The notes beneath the pieces were generated by a model that was not told the origin of the DNA, did no database searches, and saw nothing but the letters and a program-made list of their open reading frames with translations. A DNA stretch of 64,000 nt, from contig NC_019678.1 of NCBI RefSeq assembly GCF_000316665.1, positions 2,852,001-2,916,000 of the forward strand. The letters are read 5' to 3'. The position numbers and the translations under genes are program-made. Each line of letters opens with the position of its first letter. Position 1 is the first letter of the stretch. Below are positions 1 through 9,437 of this stretch, one piece after another. Source of the DNA: Rivularia sp. PCC 7116 (GTDB lineage: Bacteria > Cyanobacteriota > Cyanobacteriia > Cyanobacteriales > Nostocaceae).

Positions 1-515
1 ATTAAGACACTATAGCTTTTTATCGCTTTATTAAGCTGCTACGCATTTAACTTATATATTCATTTGGTATTGGTTAATGGCTACAACTTCTGTCCCTTCT
101 TCCTTCTTCCCTCTTCCTTCTTCCAAGAGTATTGTGCATTTAAAATGCACAACAGCTTACCTATGCTATTTTATTGAGAATGATAATTAAACTTGACAGA
201 AGTTTAAAACATAGCATATTGTGTTTAAGTGTAAATACATAAATACTAATTCTTCATAATTGTTTTACTTGTATAACCGACTACATTAGCTTAGAATAAT
301 ACAAGTCTATTGCAAAGAAAATATGAATATTGTCTAAATCGGTGAAGAGACTTATTGAAAAAGTTCCGCAGTTAAAAATATTTACAATATTTGGATAATT
401 AGTATGAAGTTTTCATGAAAACTGCGATAAGTCTTAGCTAATTGTACGTATTTTAACTAATGTAGACGAATTGCTTATATACTAATTGCTCCCTTATAGG
501 AGTAGGGATCTAGAC
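1..515. other. Intergenic region, no gene seen
   Basis: No convincing reading frame is seen. A polypyrimidine tract built on CTTCTTCC lies at about 90-125. A perfect 10-bp inverted repeat, TTGTGCATTT with its complement, spans 132-152 around one central base. A possible promoter follows and is listed separately. The remaining 260 bases before the PEP-CTERM gene are AT-rich and featureless to me. Confidence 0.6.
176..222 (+). promoter_or_regulatory. Possible sigma-70 promoter with a Fur-like box
   Basis: TTGACA at 193-198 and TATTGT at 217-222 are 18 bases apart and resemble -35 and -10 elements. The 19 bases from 176 (GAGAATGATAATTAAACTT) match the classical Fur box at roughly 13 positions and overlap the -35. 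If real, it would drive the PEP-CTERM gene with a 5' leader of nearly 290 bases. This is pattern matching only. Confidence 0.25.
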
Positions 516-1247
516 ATGAGATTAAGTTCGCTGTTTAATGTTGCTGTGTTTCCGTTATTTGTTGCAGTTGCGGGTGTTATTGGTTGTTCGAGTCAAGCTA
601 AAGCTATGACATTTTCGGGTAGTGTTAATGGTAGTTGGGAAAATCCTACTGCTGGAAGCATTAATACCGATCCTTACTATACAGGTGTAGGGACAAAAGC
701 ATTTACTTGGGGAGATCCAACTCTTTTTAAAGATGCTTCTGCAAACCAGCTTGTATTTGAAGGAAGTCCTTTTTCTGTCAATGAGGGATCTTTATTTAAG
801 ATAGGTGATTTGACCTATGTAAATGGAACCGTACTTTTAGGTACAAGCGTAGAATCTGTACCTTTAAATCTTAATTTATCCTTTGACGAACCATCCGAGG
901 TAGACCAGTTTTTTAGCTATCAATTTAATTTAAAAAATACTCCTAACCTGTCAGAAGACCCAGATTTAAATGCAGATTTTGTTGTTGTTGCACAAAATGA
1001 TGCTACAAGTAATTTTCTTCATGATGGTAATCTATATAGTTTATCTTTAACCGGTTTTAGCCAAGAGAATGGTCAAAATGTTAATGAATTCCGGGTACGT
1101 GAAGGAGAAAAAACTACAGCAGCTATTTATGGTCAGATAAACAAAGTTACCTTTTCTAAAAAAGAAGTTCCCGAGCCCGGTTTCGCAATCGGTTTATCTT
1201 TGCTTGGTATTTACTTAATTACTCGAAAAAAAGCGAAAAAAGCATAG
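516..1247 (+). CDS. PEP-CTERM sorting domain protein, choice-of-anchor type
   Basis: Predicted exported protein of 243 residues. An N-terminal signal peptide (hydrophobic run ending near SSQAKA) precedes a beta-rich body with the TKAFTWGDP segment typical of choice-of-anchor K proteins. The C-terminus is a classic PEP-CTERM signal: VPEPG, then a hydrophobic helix, then a basic tail (TRKKAKKA). In this family the tail is cut and anchored by an exosortase-type system, and such proteins are often linked to biofilm or exopolysaccharide. I chose the ATG at 516 because AGGGA lies 7 bases before it. A TTG ten codons upstream is possible but has no ribosome site. The gene stands alone, with a hairpin terminator behind it. 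Its ligand or role is unknown. Confidence 0.85.
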   Translation: MRLSSLFNVAVFPLFVAVAGVIGCSSQAKAMTFSGSVNGSWENPTAGSINTDPYYTGVGTKAFTWGDPTLFKDASANQLVFEGSPFSVNEGSLFKIGDLTYVNGTVLLGTSVESVPLNLNLSFDEPSEVDQFFSYQFNLKNTPNLSEDPDLNADFVVVAQNDATSNFLHDGNLYSLSLTGFSQENGQNVNEFRVREGEKTTAAIYGQINKVTFSKKEVPEPGFAIGLSLLGIYLITRKKAKKA

Positions 1248-1348
1248 TAATACGTTTTATTTTAGATTGATAATATAAACCTACGATATGCTTTTTAGCA
1301 AGCACACAGTAATACAATAATGAGTAGCGAAAATTATAACTGTTAAGG

Positions 1349-1375
1349 AACCCGGTTTTGTAATAAAGCCGGGTT
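1349..1375 (+). terminator. Hairpin terminator after the PEP-CTERM gene
   Basis: AACCCGG at 1349-1355 pairs with CCGGGTT at 1369-1375 around a 13-base loop, followed by a T-rich stretch (TCTACTTTATTA). The rest of 1248-1610 holds no gene I can support. Confidence 0.6.
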
Positions 1376-1610
1376 TCTACTTTATTATATTATGTCTGGT
1401 TACATACTTCTGACTACGTTTTGCTTGCGATGACATCTCCTAACAACGAACATGACATAAAAGGTTATTAGTTCGCTAATTATTCTTTTGATATTATTCG
1501 TTCTATCCAAAGGATGATTTCAATAGTTAACTGTTGACTTCTCTTGTAATACGATTGTAGCATTAAGCTTTGAAGGCGATAGACCTGCACAGAATTTGAG
1601 GGCGTGCGTC

Positions 1611-3428
1611 ATGGCAAATCTACGAGATATCGTTAAATACTTTCGTCCTTACTGGAAGCTGAGTATATTTAGTATCGCAGCATCCAGCGTTTATGAAATT
1701 TTAGATTTAGTTGTACCTTATGCAATTGGACAGATATTAAACCTGCTTTCAGGTCAACCGCTGGACAATTTTTTGAAGGGTATAATTTCTACAATTTCTG
1801 CGATTACGAATTATCCGGTAAATAACACTTTATCATTAACTGTTTTGCTGGGCTTAATATTTGTTGTAACGGTAGTGAGAGCGCCGACTCAGCCTTGGTT
1901 AAGCGGTTGGTTTCACTGGGAAATTGCCTTAAAAGCAAGAAGAAATCAAAGTCAAAAAGCAGTAGAAAAAATTCTGACATTACCTTTAGAATTTTATGAT
2001 GAAAACAATCCGGGAAGGATAGCATCGAGGGTAGCAAAAGGGATTTCCAATCATACCTGGACTTATCCAGAAATCACCGGACAATTGTTCCCTAAGCTGT
2101 TTAGAGTATTGGGAATTTTTGTATTTATTTGTTTCGTTGATTGGCGGATTGCAGCTTTATTCTTGATTTCCTTTGTAATTATTCTCAGCTTTACTTTAAA
2201 GCATTTACAAAGACTGATTGAACACGAAAGTCGTTTAGACAAATATGCCGAGAATACAGAAAGTAGAACATCTGAAATTGTTAGCAACATTAAAACAGTT
2301 AAAGCATTTGCCACAGAAGCCAAAGAACTAGAACGTCAGAAGCAGCGGTTTAAACGCGAGCAAGATGTAGTTGTTTATCGGATTCATAAGGGCTACGTCA
2401 AATTAAATACTTGGCAAAAAAGCGTAATTCAGTTTTGTGTATTTATAGTGCTTGGTTTAACTTTAGCTGCAACCATTGAAGGTAGAATCACCTTGGGTAA
2501 CTTTATTACCACCTTGACTTTATCGAGCATGGCGTATGCGGAACTCGAACCAATCAGCATTCTGGCAGAAATATTTGCTCGTCGTTATAGTTCCATGTTA
2601 CGGTTCCACGAATTTTTGCAAGAACCATCCGGGGTTGACTCCGAGGGACTTTTACAAGCGCGAATACCTGAAAAATCCTACAACTTTACGGGTAAAGTTG
2701 AATTTTCCCATTTAAGTTTCGGTTACGAAGCCGAGCGTCGGATTTTGCACGATATTAATCTACTAATCGAACCATATCAAACAGTGGCACTAGTAGGGCG
2801 TAGCGGCTCCGGTAAATCAACATTAGTAAAACTGCTGTTTCGCTATTTTGAACCCCAGGAAGGCAAAATTCTCATCGATGGTGAAGATATCCGCAACTTA
2901 GATGTAGGAGAATATCGCAGAAGATTAGCGATCGTTCACCAAGAAGTAGATATCTTCAACGGTACGGTTTTAGATAACCTTACTTACGGCAACGAAAATG
3001 TAAGCTTTGCCGAAGTCGAAGAAGCCTGTAGAATTGCCAAGCTCGACGAAGTAATTAGTTTATTGTCCGAAGGTTACTATACCGTAGTCGGAGAGCGTGG
3101 GGTTAGGTTATCTGGAGGGCAAAGACAGCGAGTCGGAATAGCCAGAGCATTGTTAGTTAATCCAGACGTGCTGGTATTTGACGAAGCAACATCAAGCTTA
3201 GATTACGAGTCTGAGCGTTCAATTCAGCTAGCAATGAGTTCAATTCAAGGAACCCGCACCACTATAGTTATTGCTCACAGACTCAGTACAGTTAGAGAAG
3301 CCGATAAAATTGTCGTTTTAGATAAAGGAAGAATTGTAGAGATAGGTAGTCACGAAGAACTATTACAAGAACAAGGAATTTATAAGAGATTGCACTCGCT
3401 GCAAGAAACGGGAGAATTATTAACTTAG
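1611..3428 (+). CDS. ABC transporter half-molecule, membrane plus ATPase domain
   Basis: Type IV (ABCB/MsbA-like) exporter of 605 residues that would act as a homodimer in the cytoplasmic membrane. The N-terminal half (about residues 15-310) carries several hydrophobic membrane segments. The ATPase domain has Walker A GRSGSGKST starting at residue 396, signature LSGGQ at 500-504, Walker B VLVFDEATSSLD and the H-loop IAHRLST, so it should be catalytically intact. The ATG at 1611 has GAGG about ten bases upstream; a TTG five codons earlier is less likely. The substrate cannot be read from sequence: lipid, peptide or glycan precursors are all possible. It stands alone between the PEP-CTERM gene and the tRNA pair. 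Confidence 0.9.
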   Translation: MANLRDIVKYFRPYWKLSIFSIAASSVYEILDLVVPYAIGQILNLLSGQPLDNFLKGIISTISAITNYPVNNTLSLTVLLGLIFVVTVVRAPTQPWLSGWFHWEIALKARRNQSQKAVEKILTLPLEFYDENNPGRIASRVAKGISNHTWTYPEITGQLFPKLFRVLGIFVFICFVDWRIAALFLISFVIILSFTLKHLQRLIEHESRLDKYAENTESRTSEIVSNIKTVKAFATEAKELERQKQRFKREQDVVVYRIHKGYVKLNTWQKSVIQFCVFIVLGLTLAATIEGRITLGNFITTLTLSSMAYAELEPISILAEIFARRYSSMLRFHEFLQEPSGVDSEGLLQARIPEKSYNFTGKVEFSHLSFGYEAERRILHDINLLIEPYQTVALVGRSGSGKSTLVKLLFRYFEPQEGKILIDGEDIRNLDVGEYRRRLAIVHQEVDIFNGTVLDNLTYGNENVSFAEVEEACRIAKLDEVISLLSEGYYTVVGERGVRLSGGQRQRVGIARALLVNPDVLVFDEATSSLDYESERSIQLAMSSIQGTRTTIVIAHRLSTVREADKIVVLDKGRIVEIGSHEELLQEQGIYKRLHSLQETGELLT

Positions 3429-3590
3429 CACTTAGGTGTTGGGCATTGGGCGCAGGGGATTGATAATTGGAATTTCATCTCCTCCCGCTTCCCCTCTCTC
3501 CCTTGCCCATTAAGGATTTCAAGAGTTTTTCAAAAAAAGCCTTGGTATTTCCCAGACCTTATGCTACTATTAGTAATCGTGAAACGACAT

Positions 3591-3672
3591 GGGTCGGTGT
3601 CCGAGTGGTTAATGGAGGCGGACTGTAAATCCGCTGGCTTAGCCTACGCTGGTTCGAATCCAGCTCGGCCCA
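3591..3672 (+). tRNA. trnY: tRNA-Tyr (GTA)
   Basis: Class II tRNA of 82 bases. The acceptor stem GGGTCGG pairs with TCGGCCC (two wobble pairs), with discriminator A and no encoded CCA. The anticodon arm is GCGGA-CTGTAAA-TCCGC with anticodon GTA at 3625-3627, followed by a long variable arm and the T-arm GGTTCGAATCC. A long variable arm with GTA is diagnostic for bacterial tyrosine tRNA. It lies 67 bases before tRNA-Thr; a Tyr-Thr pairing is familiar in cyanobacteria and plastids. Confidence 0.97.
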
Positions 3673-3739
3673 TACTTTTTCACTTCTAGATTTTGGATTT
3701 AGCTGTAGAAAAGTCCAAGATCTAGATTTAATTTTTTTT

Positions 3740-3811
3740 GCCGATGTAGCTCAGTGGTAGAGCACACCCTTGGTAAGGGTGAGGTCACGAGTTCAAATCT
3801 CGTCATCGGCT
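3740..3811 (+). tRNA. trnT: tRNA-Thr (GGT)
   Basis: A 72-base tRNA. The acceptor stem GCCGATG pairs perfectly with CATCGGC, with discriminator T and no encoded CCA. The anticodon arm is CACCC-TTGGTAA-GGGTG with anticodon GGT, which reads ACC/ACU threonine codons. The T-arm is CGAGTTCAAATCTCG. It is probably co-transcribed with the tyrosine tRNA just upstream. Confidence 0.97.
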
Positions 3812-3873
3812 TTTAGTCTATGCTTATAAGTCGATAATTTTTATAAGTCGCATTGATTTATATTTGAATTATT

Positions 3874-4014
3874 GGCGTTGCTGATTAAAAGTATGATTTG
3901 CCCCCGAAGTCCCAACTCTCGGGGATAAAAATCATTTAAAGTCCCCCATAGTTGCTGGATTTAGGGGGCTAGTAAATACAAGAAAACACATTCATATCTC
4001 AATTCAGCAACGCC
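3874..4014. mobile_element. 141-bp MITE-like element with 8-bp target duplication, copy A
   Basis: The element begins GGCGTTGCTGA and ends TCAGCAACGCC, so it has inverted termini. It is flanked by perfect 8-bp direct repeats, GAATTATT at 3866-3873 and 4015-4022. It has no coding capacity. Its reverse complement matches most of the 143-bp element at 57622-57764, which has its own different 8-bp duplication. That is strong evidence for mobility. The transposase would have to act in trans and is not in this window. It lies where the signal-peptide codons of the adjoining FHA pseudogene should be. Confidence 0.85.
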
Positions 4015-4016
4015 GA

Positions 4017-4302
4017 ATTATTAGTATGCCAGCTTCTTCTCAAATCAGCTGCGATCGCAGTACCGATACAACTATTAATAAAGACGGTAATAATTTTATT
4101 CTTCTCAACGGAATTAAAAAAGGGAATAACTTATTTCATAGCTTCAAGGAGTCTTCTATTCCTAAAGGTGGTTTGGCTAGTTTCAATAATTACACCGATA
4201 TAATTAATATTATTAACCGGGTTACTGGTGGAAATATTTCTAATATTTATTGATGGTTTAATTAAAGCATCAGAGAATGCCAATCTATTAAAAAAATCTT
4301 GA
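4017..4302 (+). pseudogene. Truncated FHA/TpsA remnant
   Basis: About 80 codons align with the N-terminal secretion domain of the six intact paralogues downstream: the end of the signal peptide (PASSQ), then NNFILLNGIKKGNNLFHSFK and INRVTGGNISNI. The frame breaks at about 4246-4251, where TATT is present in an extra copy relative to the paralogues. The shifted frame continues as DGLIKASENANLL and stops at 4300-4302. Everything after that is gone, and the 5' end is missing where the MITE sits. It looks like a dead seventh member of the array. The ATG at 4026 is probably not a functional start. Confidence 0.85.
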
Positions 4303-4346
4303 TTGCAGGGGCTATAGTACGTAATAATACAGTATTTTAAAATTTA

Positions 4347-4380
4347 TGTTAGCAGTATACAAAAATAGGGAATTATAAAC
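4347..4380 (+). promoter_or_regulatory. Repeated leader box, TpsA gene 1
   Basis: TGTTAG at 4347-4352 and GGGAATTATAAAC at 4368-4380 lie 27-61 bases before the start codon. Seven related boxes precede or follow the array genes (consensus TGTTAG, about 15 bases, then GGGAACYATAAATCC). TATAAA could serve as a -10 element. This copy is the most diverged in its second half. Confidence 0.5.
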
Positions 4381-4407
4381 GCATAACACAACAGGATCTG
4401 CGTCAAA

Positions 4408-6876
4408 ATGAAAGGGTTAGCATGTCTGCCAGTATTTATCACTGGTTTATTAATTTGGGGAAAAACATTACCAGCACCCGCTCAAATAACTTCCGACAAT
4501 ACTAGTAATACAACTGTTAATCAAAGCAATAACAATTTTAATATTCTTAACGGGATGCAAAAGGGGAATAATTTATTTCATAGTTTCAAAGAATTTTCTA
4601 TTCCCCAAGGTAGTTCGGCTATTTTCAATAATTCTACCGACGTAGTAAATATTATTAACCGGGTAACTGGTGGAAATGTTTCAAATATTGATGGATTAAT
4701 TAAAGCTTCGGGTAATGCTAATTTATTTTTAATTAATCCGTCGGGGATTGTATTTGGTGAAAATGCAAAACTAGATATTGGTGGTTCGTTTTTAGGAAGT
4801 ACCGCATCAAGTATTTTATTTGAGGATGGCTTTGAATTTAGTGCTGTTAATCCTCAAGAAAAACCTTTATTAACTGTTAGCGTTCCCGTTGGTTTGCAGA
4901 TGGGAACAAATCCGGGAGCAATTGAGGTAAATGGAAGCGGACATAACTTAATGACACAAGATGCTAATTTTGCACCTTATATTAATCCATTAAGCTTCAT
5001 TCCATCACAACTTAGACCGGGATTACAAGTAAAGCCAGGAAAAACATTAGCATTGCTTGGGGGAGATATTCAGCTTGTTGGCGGTATTCTTACGGCAGCA
5101 GAAGGAAGAGTAGAATTAGTAAGTCTTAAAGAAGGAAGAGTAAACTTAGTTGATACTTCAAAAGGTTTTTCATTAGACAATGCAAAAATATCTAATTTCG
5201 GAAATATTCAGCTACTATCACGAGCTTTAGTAGATGTTTCTGGTGCCGGTGCTCAAGAAGTTAACATAAAGGCAAATCAATTTAATATAAAAGATGGTTC
5301 TGGTGTGATAATGCAGAATCGAGGAATTCAGCCAGCAGGTGATATTAACGTCTTAGCGTCGGCGGTTGAATTTAACGGTGCAATTCCTGATACTCAAATT
5401 CGCAGTGGCTTGTTAAACGAAACAATAGCCGGAGATGCTGGCAACATAAATATTACAACCGAAAGCTTGAAGGTTTTAGATGGGGCTGGGGTATCCAGTC
5501 GAACATTTGGTTTGGGAAACAGCGGTTTTATTAATATTAATGCCGCTCAATCAATAGATGTTATTGGAATTTCACCAATTAATCGCAGTCAAAATAGTGC
5601 TATCGGCTCGGCTACTTTATCTTCTGGAAAATCGGGAAATGTTAAGTTGTCAACTAAGAATTTGTCGATACTTGACGCTGGTGCGATCGCAACAATATCT
5701 TTGAGCAGTGGCTCAGCGGGTAATGTAACTATTAATAGTGAAAATACTCAAGTTGCTGGTAAGAGTAGGGGATTTTTTGGAATAACCACAATCACGGCTA
5801 CTACTTTTGGAGAGGGTGATGCTGGCAACCTTACACTCAATACTAAAACTTTGTCAATTAGGAATCGTGGGGGCATTAATACAACTAGCCATAATAGCGG
5901 AAATGCTGGCAGTATAACTGTTAATGCCACTGAATACGTGGAAATAGTTAGTGGGGACGAAAGCGTTCCTAGTAATATAAATTCTTCTGTCTTACGTGAA
6001 TCAAGAGTTGTAGGAGAGTTCTTAGAGCTACCTGATTTACCTTCTGGTGATGCCGGTAATATTACAGTCAACACTCCCTATCTGAAGTTAAGCGATTATG
6101 GAACTCTTTCAGTTAGTAATGCAGTTATTGGTAATGCCGGAACATTAACAGTAAATGCCGATTTAATACAGTTAGAAAATAAAGCTAATTTAACTGCATT
6201 CAGTAACTCTGGTGAAGGTGGCAATATTTTTGTACAAAGCGATTCTTTACAAATGCGTCGCGAAAGCTTTATCGCAACTGATGCAGGGGGTGAAGGTAAT
6301 GGCGGCAATATAACTATTAATACAGATACTCTTGCAGCTTTGGAAAACAGCGATATTACCGCAAATGCACAAAATAGTTTCGGCGGGAATGTAACTATTA
6401 ATGCAGAAGGAATTTTCGGTACTCAGTTCCGAGAACAACAAACTACAAAAAGTGATATAACTGCAACTTCTGAATTGGGAGCAGAATTTAATGGTGTAGT
6501 TGAATTAAATACTCCTGGAGTTGATCCTAATTCTGGTTTAGTAGAATTGTCCGCAGAATTAACAGATTCATCACAAAATATTGCTTCCGGATGTATAAGT
6601 AAAGCTGGAAGTAATTTTGTTGTTACTGGAAGAGGTGGAATACCACAAAATCCTAGTCATAAATTAATTGCAAATCGTATTTGGTTGGATATTCGCAATT
6701 TCTCGGCATCTAAGAATAAGAACATTGATGAAATCTCAGAGATACCAAACAAACCCGAAATTGTCGAAGCAACTGGTTTTGTCCGTCACCCCAACGGAGA
6801 AGTTGAACTTATTGCTACTCAAAATAAACCTTTTCTAATCAGGCAAGCATCTAATTGCAGAGTGCAAAAAACTTAA
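4408..6876 (+). CDS. TpsA-like FHA exoprotein, array member 1
   Basis: Predicted surface or secreted beta-helix protein of 822 residues. A signal peptide (residues 1 to about 26, ending PAPAQ) precedes a haemagglutination-activity/TPS domain (about 27-260) with the hallmark INPSGIVFG, like the NPNGI motif of two-partner secretion substrates. A long body of degenerate GNAGNITINT-type repeats, as expected for a right-handed beta-helix, runs to about 690. The tail has GIFGTQFRE, then GC and TGRGGIPQNP, and ends with a second cysteine. The mature chain has only two cysteines, Cys729 and Cys817. Its sequence is closest to members 2 and 3. It follows the pseudogene and is separated from member 2 by about 80 bases. 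Ligand unknown; adhesin is inferred from family. Confidence 0.9.
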   Translation: MKGLACLPVFITGLLIWGKTLPAPAQITSDNTSNTTVNQSNNNFNILNGMQKGNNLFHSFKEFSIPQGSSAIFNNSTDVVNIINRVTGGNVSNIDGLIKASGNANLFLINPSGIVFGENAKLDIGGSFLGSTASSILFEDGFEFSAVNPQEKPLLTVSVPVGLQMGTNPGAIEVNGSGHNLMTQDANFAPYINPLSFIPSQLRPGLQVKPGKTLALLGGDIQLVGGILTAAEGRVELVSLKEGRVNLVDTSKGFSLDNAKISNFGNIQLLSRALVDVSGAGAQEVNIKANQFNIKDGSGVIMQNRGIQPAGDINVLASAVEFNGAIPDTQIRSGLLNETIAGDAGNINITTESLKVLDGAGVSSRTFGLGNSGFININAAQSIDVIGISPINRSQNSAIGSATLSSGKSGNVKLSTKNLSILDAGAIATISLSSGSAGNVTINSENTQVAGKSRGFFGITTITATTFGEGDAGNLTLNTKTLSIRNRGGINTTSHNSGNAGSITVNATEYVEIVSGDESVPSNINSSVLRESRVVGEFLELPDLPSGDAGNITVNTPYLKLSDYGTLSVSNAVIGNAGTLTVNADLIQLENKANLTAFSNSGEGGNIFVQSDSLQMRRESFIATDAGGEGNGGNITINTDTLAALENSDITANAQNSFGGNVTINAEGIFGTQFREQQTTKSDITATSELGAEFNGVVELNTPGVDPNSGLVELSAELTDSSQNIASGCISKAGSNFVVTGRGGIPQNPSHKLIANRIWLDIRNFSASKNKNIDEISEIPNKPEIVEATGFVRHPNGEVELIATQNKPFLIRQASNCRVQKT

Positions 6877-6896
6877 TAGTACTGTTTTGTATCTTG

Positions 6897-6932
6897 TGTT
6901 AGTAGGAATAAAAATCAGGGAACCATAAATCC
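6897..6932 (+). promoter_or_regulatory. Repeated leader box, TpsA gene 2
   Basis: TGTTAG at 6897-6902 and GGGAACCATAAATCC at 6918-6932, ending 23 bases before the ATG at 6956. Same arrangement as the other array leaders. Confidence 0.5.
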
Positions 6933-6955
6933 AGAACAAAAAAAGCTTGCTAGTC

Positions 6956-9418
6956 ATGAAAGGAATTGTATTTTTATCTAGATTTATAACTGTTTTTCTA
7001 ACTTTAGGAATTACTTCACCAGCACCCGCTCAAGTAACATCCGATCAAACTACTAATACAACTGTTAATCAAAGCAATAATAATTTTAATATTCTTAACG
7101 GGATGCAAAAGGGGAATAATTTATTTCATAGTTTCAAAGAATTTTCTATTCCCCAAGGTAGTTCGGCTATTTTCAATAATTCTACCGACGTAGTAAATAT
7201 TATTAACCGGGTAACTGGTGGAAATATATCTAATATTGATGGATTAATAAAAGCTTCGGGTAATGCTAATTTATTTTTGATTAATCCTGCGGGAATTGTA
7301 TTTGGTGAAAATGCAAAACTAGATATTGGTGGTTCGTTTTTTGGCAGTACCGCATCAAGTATTTTATTTGAGGATGAGTTTGAATTTAGTGCTGTTAATC
7401 CAGAAAGTACACCTTTATTAACTGTTAGCGTTCCCGTGGGTTTACAAATGGGGAAAAATCCAGGAGCAATTAAAGTAAATGGCAGCGGACATAATTTGAT
7501 TGCACAAGATGCTACCTTCTCACCTTATATCAATCCTGGAAACGCTAATTCTTTACAAGTGAAACCAGGAAAAACATTATTTTTAATTGGAGGAGATATT
7601 CAACTTGATGGTAGTATTCTCACAGCAGAATCGGGAAGAATAGAATTAGCCAGTCTAAATGAAGGAGAGGTCAATTTAACTCAGACTTCAAAAGATTTGA
7701 CGTTAAATGATATCAAGACATCCAATTTTGGAAATATTCAATTAGCGCAACGAACTTTAGTAGATGTTTCCGGTGCTAGCGGTGGAGAAGTTAACATCCA
7801 AGGAAATCAAGTTAGTGTCAAAGATGGTTCTGTTGTCATGGTACAGAATCGCGGCATTCAACCAGCAGGTGATATTAACCTCAAAGCTAAATCTGTTGTA
7901 TTGAGTGGTGCAATTCCCGATACTCAAATTCGCAGCAGCTTGATGAGCGAGACTTTGCCTACAGGTGGAGATACTGGCAACATAAACATTACAACTGAAC
8001 GTTTAAAAATTGAAGATGGTGCTTCGGTATTTACTCGAACTTTTGGCTTAGGAAAAGCTGGTTTTATTTATATTAATGCGAGCGAATCAATAGATATTAC
8101 TGGAGTTTCGGCAATTAATCCCAACCAATTTAGTGCTATTGGTTCAGCTACTTTGTCTCCTGGAAAATCGGGAGATGTTAAGTTGTCAACTAAAAATTTA
8201 TCGGTACTCGATAGTGGCGTTATTGCAACAACAACTTTTAGTAATGGCTCTGCTGGCAATATAACTATTGATAGCGAAAATACTCAAGTTGCTGGTTTGA
8301 GTCGCGGAATTTTTAGAGCCACTGCAATCACTGCCACCACTTTTGGGCAGGGTGATGCTGGCAGCATTGATTTGAATACACAAACACTATCAATCGGGTA
8401 TGGCGGAACTGTTAATACAACTAGCCATAATAGTGGAAACTCTGGCAGCGTGACTATTAACGCGACTAAATCGATAGAAGTTGCTGGTGGAAACGAAATC
8501 CAAGCTGCTAATATCAATTCGTCAGTTTTGCCTCAATTAGCATTTATAGGAAAGTTTCCGGGGCTGCCTCAAGTTCCTACTGGCGATGCTGGTAATGTTA
8601 CGGTAAATACACCATATCTGAAGCTAAGCGATTTTGGAAGTATTACAACCCGCAATGCAGGTACGGGGAATGCTGGAAGACTTAAAGTAAATGCTGATTT
8701 AATCAAAATAGAAAATCAAGCTGGCTTTGCTGCACGCAGTAATTCTGGTGAAGGTGGCGATATTTTGGTACAAGCTGATTCTTTACAAATGCGTCGCGAG
8801 AGTTATATCAGCACCGACACGCGTGGTGAAGGTAACGGTGGGAATATTAATATTAATACTAATACTCTTGTAGCGCTACAAAACAGCGATATCACTGCAA
8901 ATGCAGAAAATAGTTTTGGTGGCAAAGTAACTATAAACGCGTATGGTATTTTTGGTACTCAGTTTAGAGAGAATCTAACATTAGAAAGCGATATAACTGC
9001 AAGTTCTCAATTAGGAGCAGAATTTAGCGGGATAGTTGAACTAAATACTCCTGGAATTGATCCGAGTTCGGGTATCGCAGAATTACCTACAGATGTCATA
9101 GATTCGGACAATCAAATTGCTGCTGGTTGTTCGAGTAATGCTGGTAGTAGTTTTGTAGCAACTGGAAGGGGTGGAATACCGCAAAATCCTAACGAACAGG
9201 TTGATTCAAGCCCTTCTTGGTCAGATATTCGTGATTTATCTGCATATCGTCAACGAAATAATAATACTGTTGAAAATACACAAAAATTAGATAAAACACC
9301 AATTGTCGAAGCAACTAGTTTTATCCGTAATCAAGACGGAGAAATTGAACTGATTGCTTCTCAAAATAAACCTTTAACAACACAAGGTTTTAACTGTCGT
9401 GGAATGAATACGTTGTAA
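6956..9418 (+). CDS. TpsA-like FHA exoprotein, array member 2
   Basis: Paralogue of member 1, 820 residues, with the same order: signal peptide (ending PAPAQ), TPS domain with INPAGIVFG, beta-helix repeat body, GIFGTQFRE, GC...TGRGGIPQNP and a C-terminal cysteine. Cys725 and Cys814 are the only cysteines seen in the mature chain. The ATG at 6956 was chosen because the protein then starts MKGI like members 3, 4 and 6; a TTG three codons upstream also opens the frame. Codons 38-92 are almost identical at DNA level to member 1, while the 3' end is almost identical to member 3, so the gene is a mosaic. A role as surface adhesin is inferred. Confidence 0.9.
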   Translation: MKGIVFLSRFITVFLTLGITSPAPAQVTSDQTTNTTVNQSNNNFNILNGMQKGNNLFHSFKEFSIPQGSSAIFNNSTDVVNIINRVTGGNISNIDGLIKASGNANLFLINPAGIVFGENAKLDIGGSFFGSTASSILFEDEFEFSAVNPESTPLLTVSVPVGLQMGKNPGAIKVNGSGHNLIAQDATFSPYINPGNANSLQVKPGKTLFLIGGDIQLDGSILTAESGRIELASLNEGEVNLTQTSKDLTLNDIKTSNFGNIQLAQRTLVDVSGASGGEVNIQGNQVSVKDGSVVMVQNRGIQPAGDINLKAKSVVLSGAIPDTQIRSSLMSETLPTGGDTGNINITTERLKIEDGASVFTRTFGLGKAGFIYINASESIDITGVSAINPNQFSAIGSATLSPGKSGDVKLSTKNLSVLDSGVIATTTFSNGSAGNITIDSENTQVAGLSRGIFRATAITATTFGQGDAGSIDLNTQTLSIGYGGTVNTTSHNSGNSGSVTINATKSIEVAGGNEIQAANINSSVLPQLAFIGKFPGLPQVPTGDAGNVTVNTPYLKLSDFGSITTRNAGTGNAGRLKVNADLIKIENQAGFAARSNSGEGGDILVQADSLQMRRESYISTDTRGEGNGGNININTNTLVALQNSDITANAENSFGGKVTINAYGIFGTQFRENLTLESDITASSQLGAEFSGIVELNTPGIDPSSGIAELPTDVIDSDNQIAAGCSSNAGSSFVATGRGGIPQNPNEQVDSSPSWSDIRDLSAYRQRNNNTVENTQKLDKTPIVEATSFIRNQDGEIELIASQNKPLTTQGFNCRGMNTL

Positions 9419-9437
9419 CACTGATTGTGAAAATATA

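Noticed and set aside
5748-6074. Minus-strand frames within the TpsA genes (also 6096-6308, 11260-11655, 13479-13766, 16323-16604, 18857-19141)
   Set aside because: They recur at the same relative place in paralogues and are proline/serine-rich mirror images of the Gly/Asn repeats, as expected for antisense of a repetitive gene.
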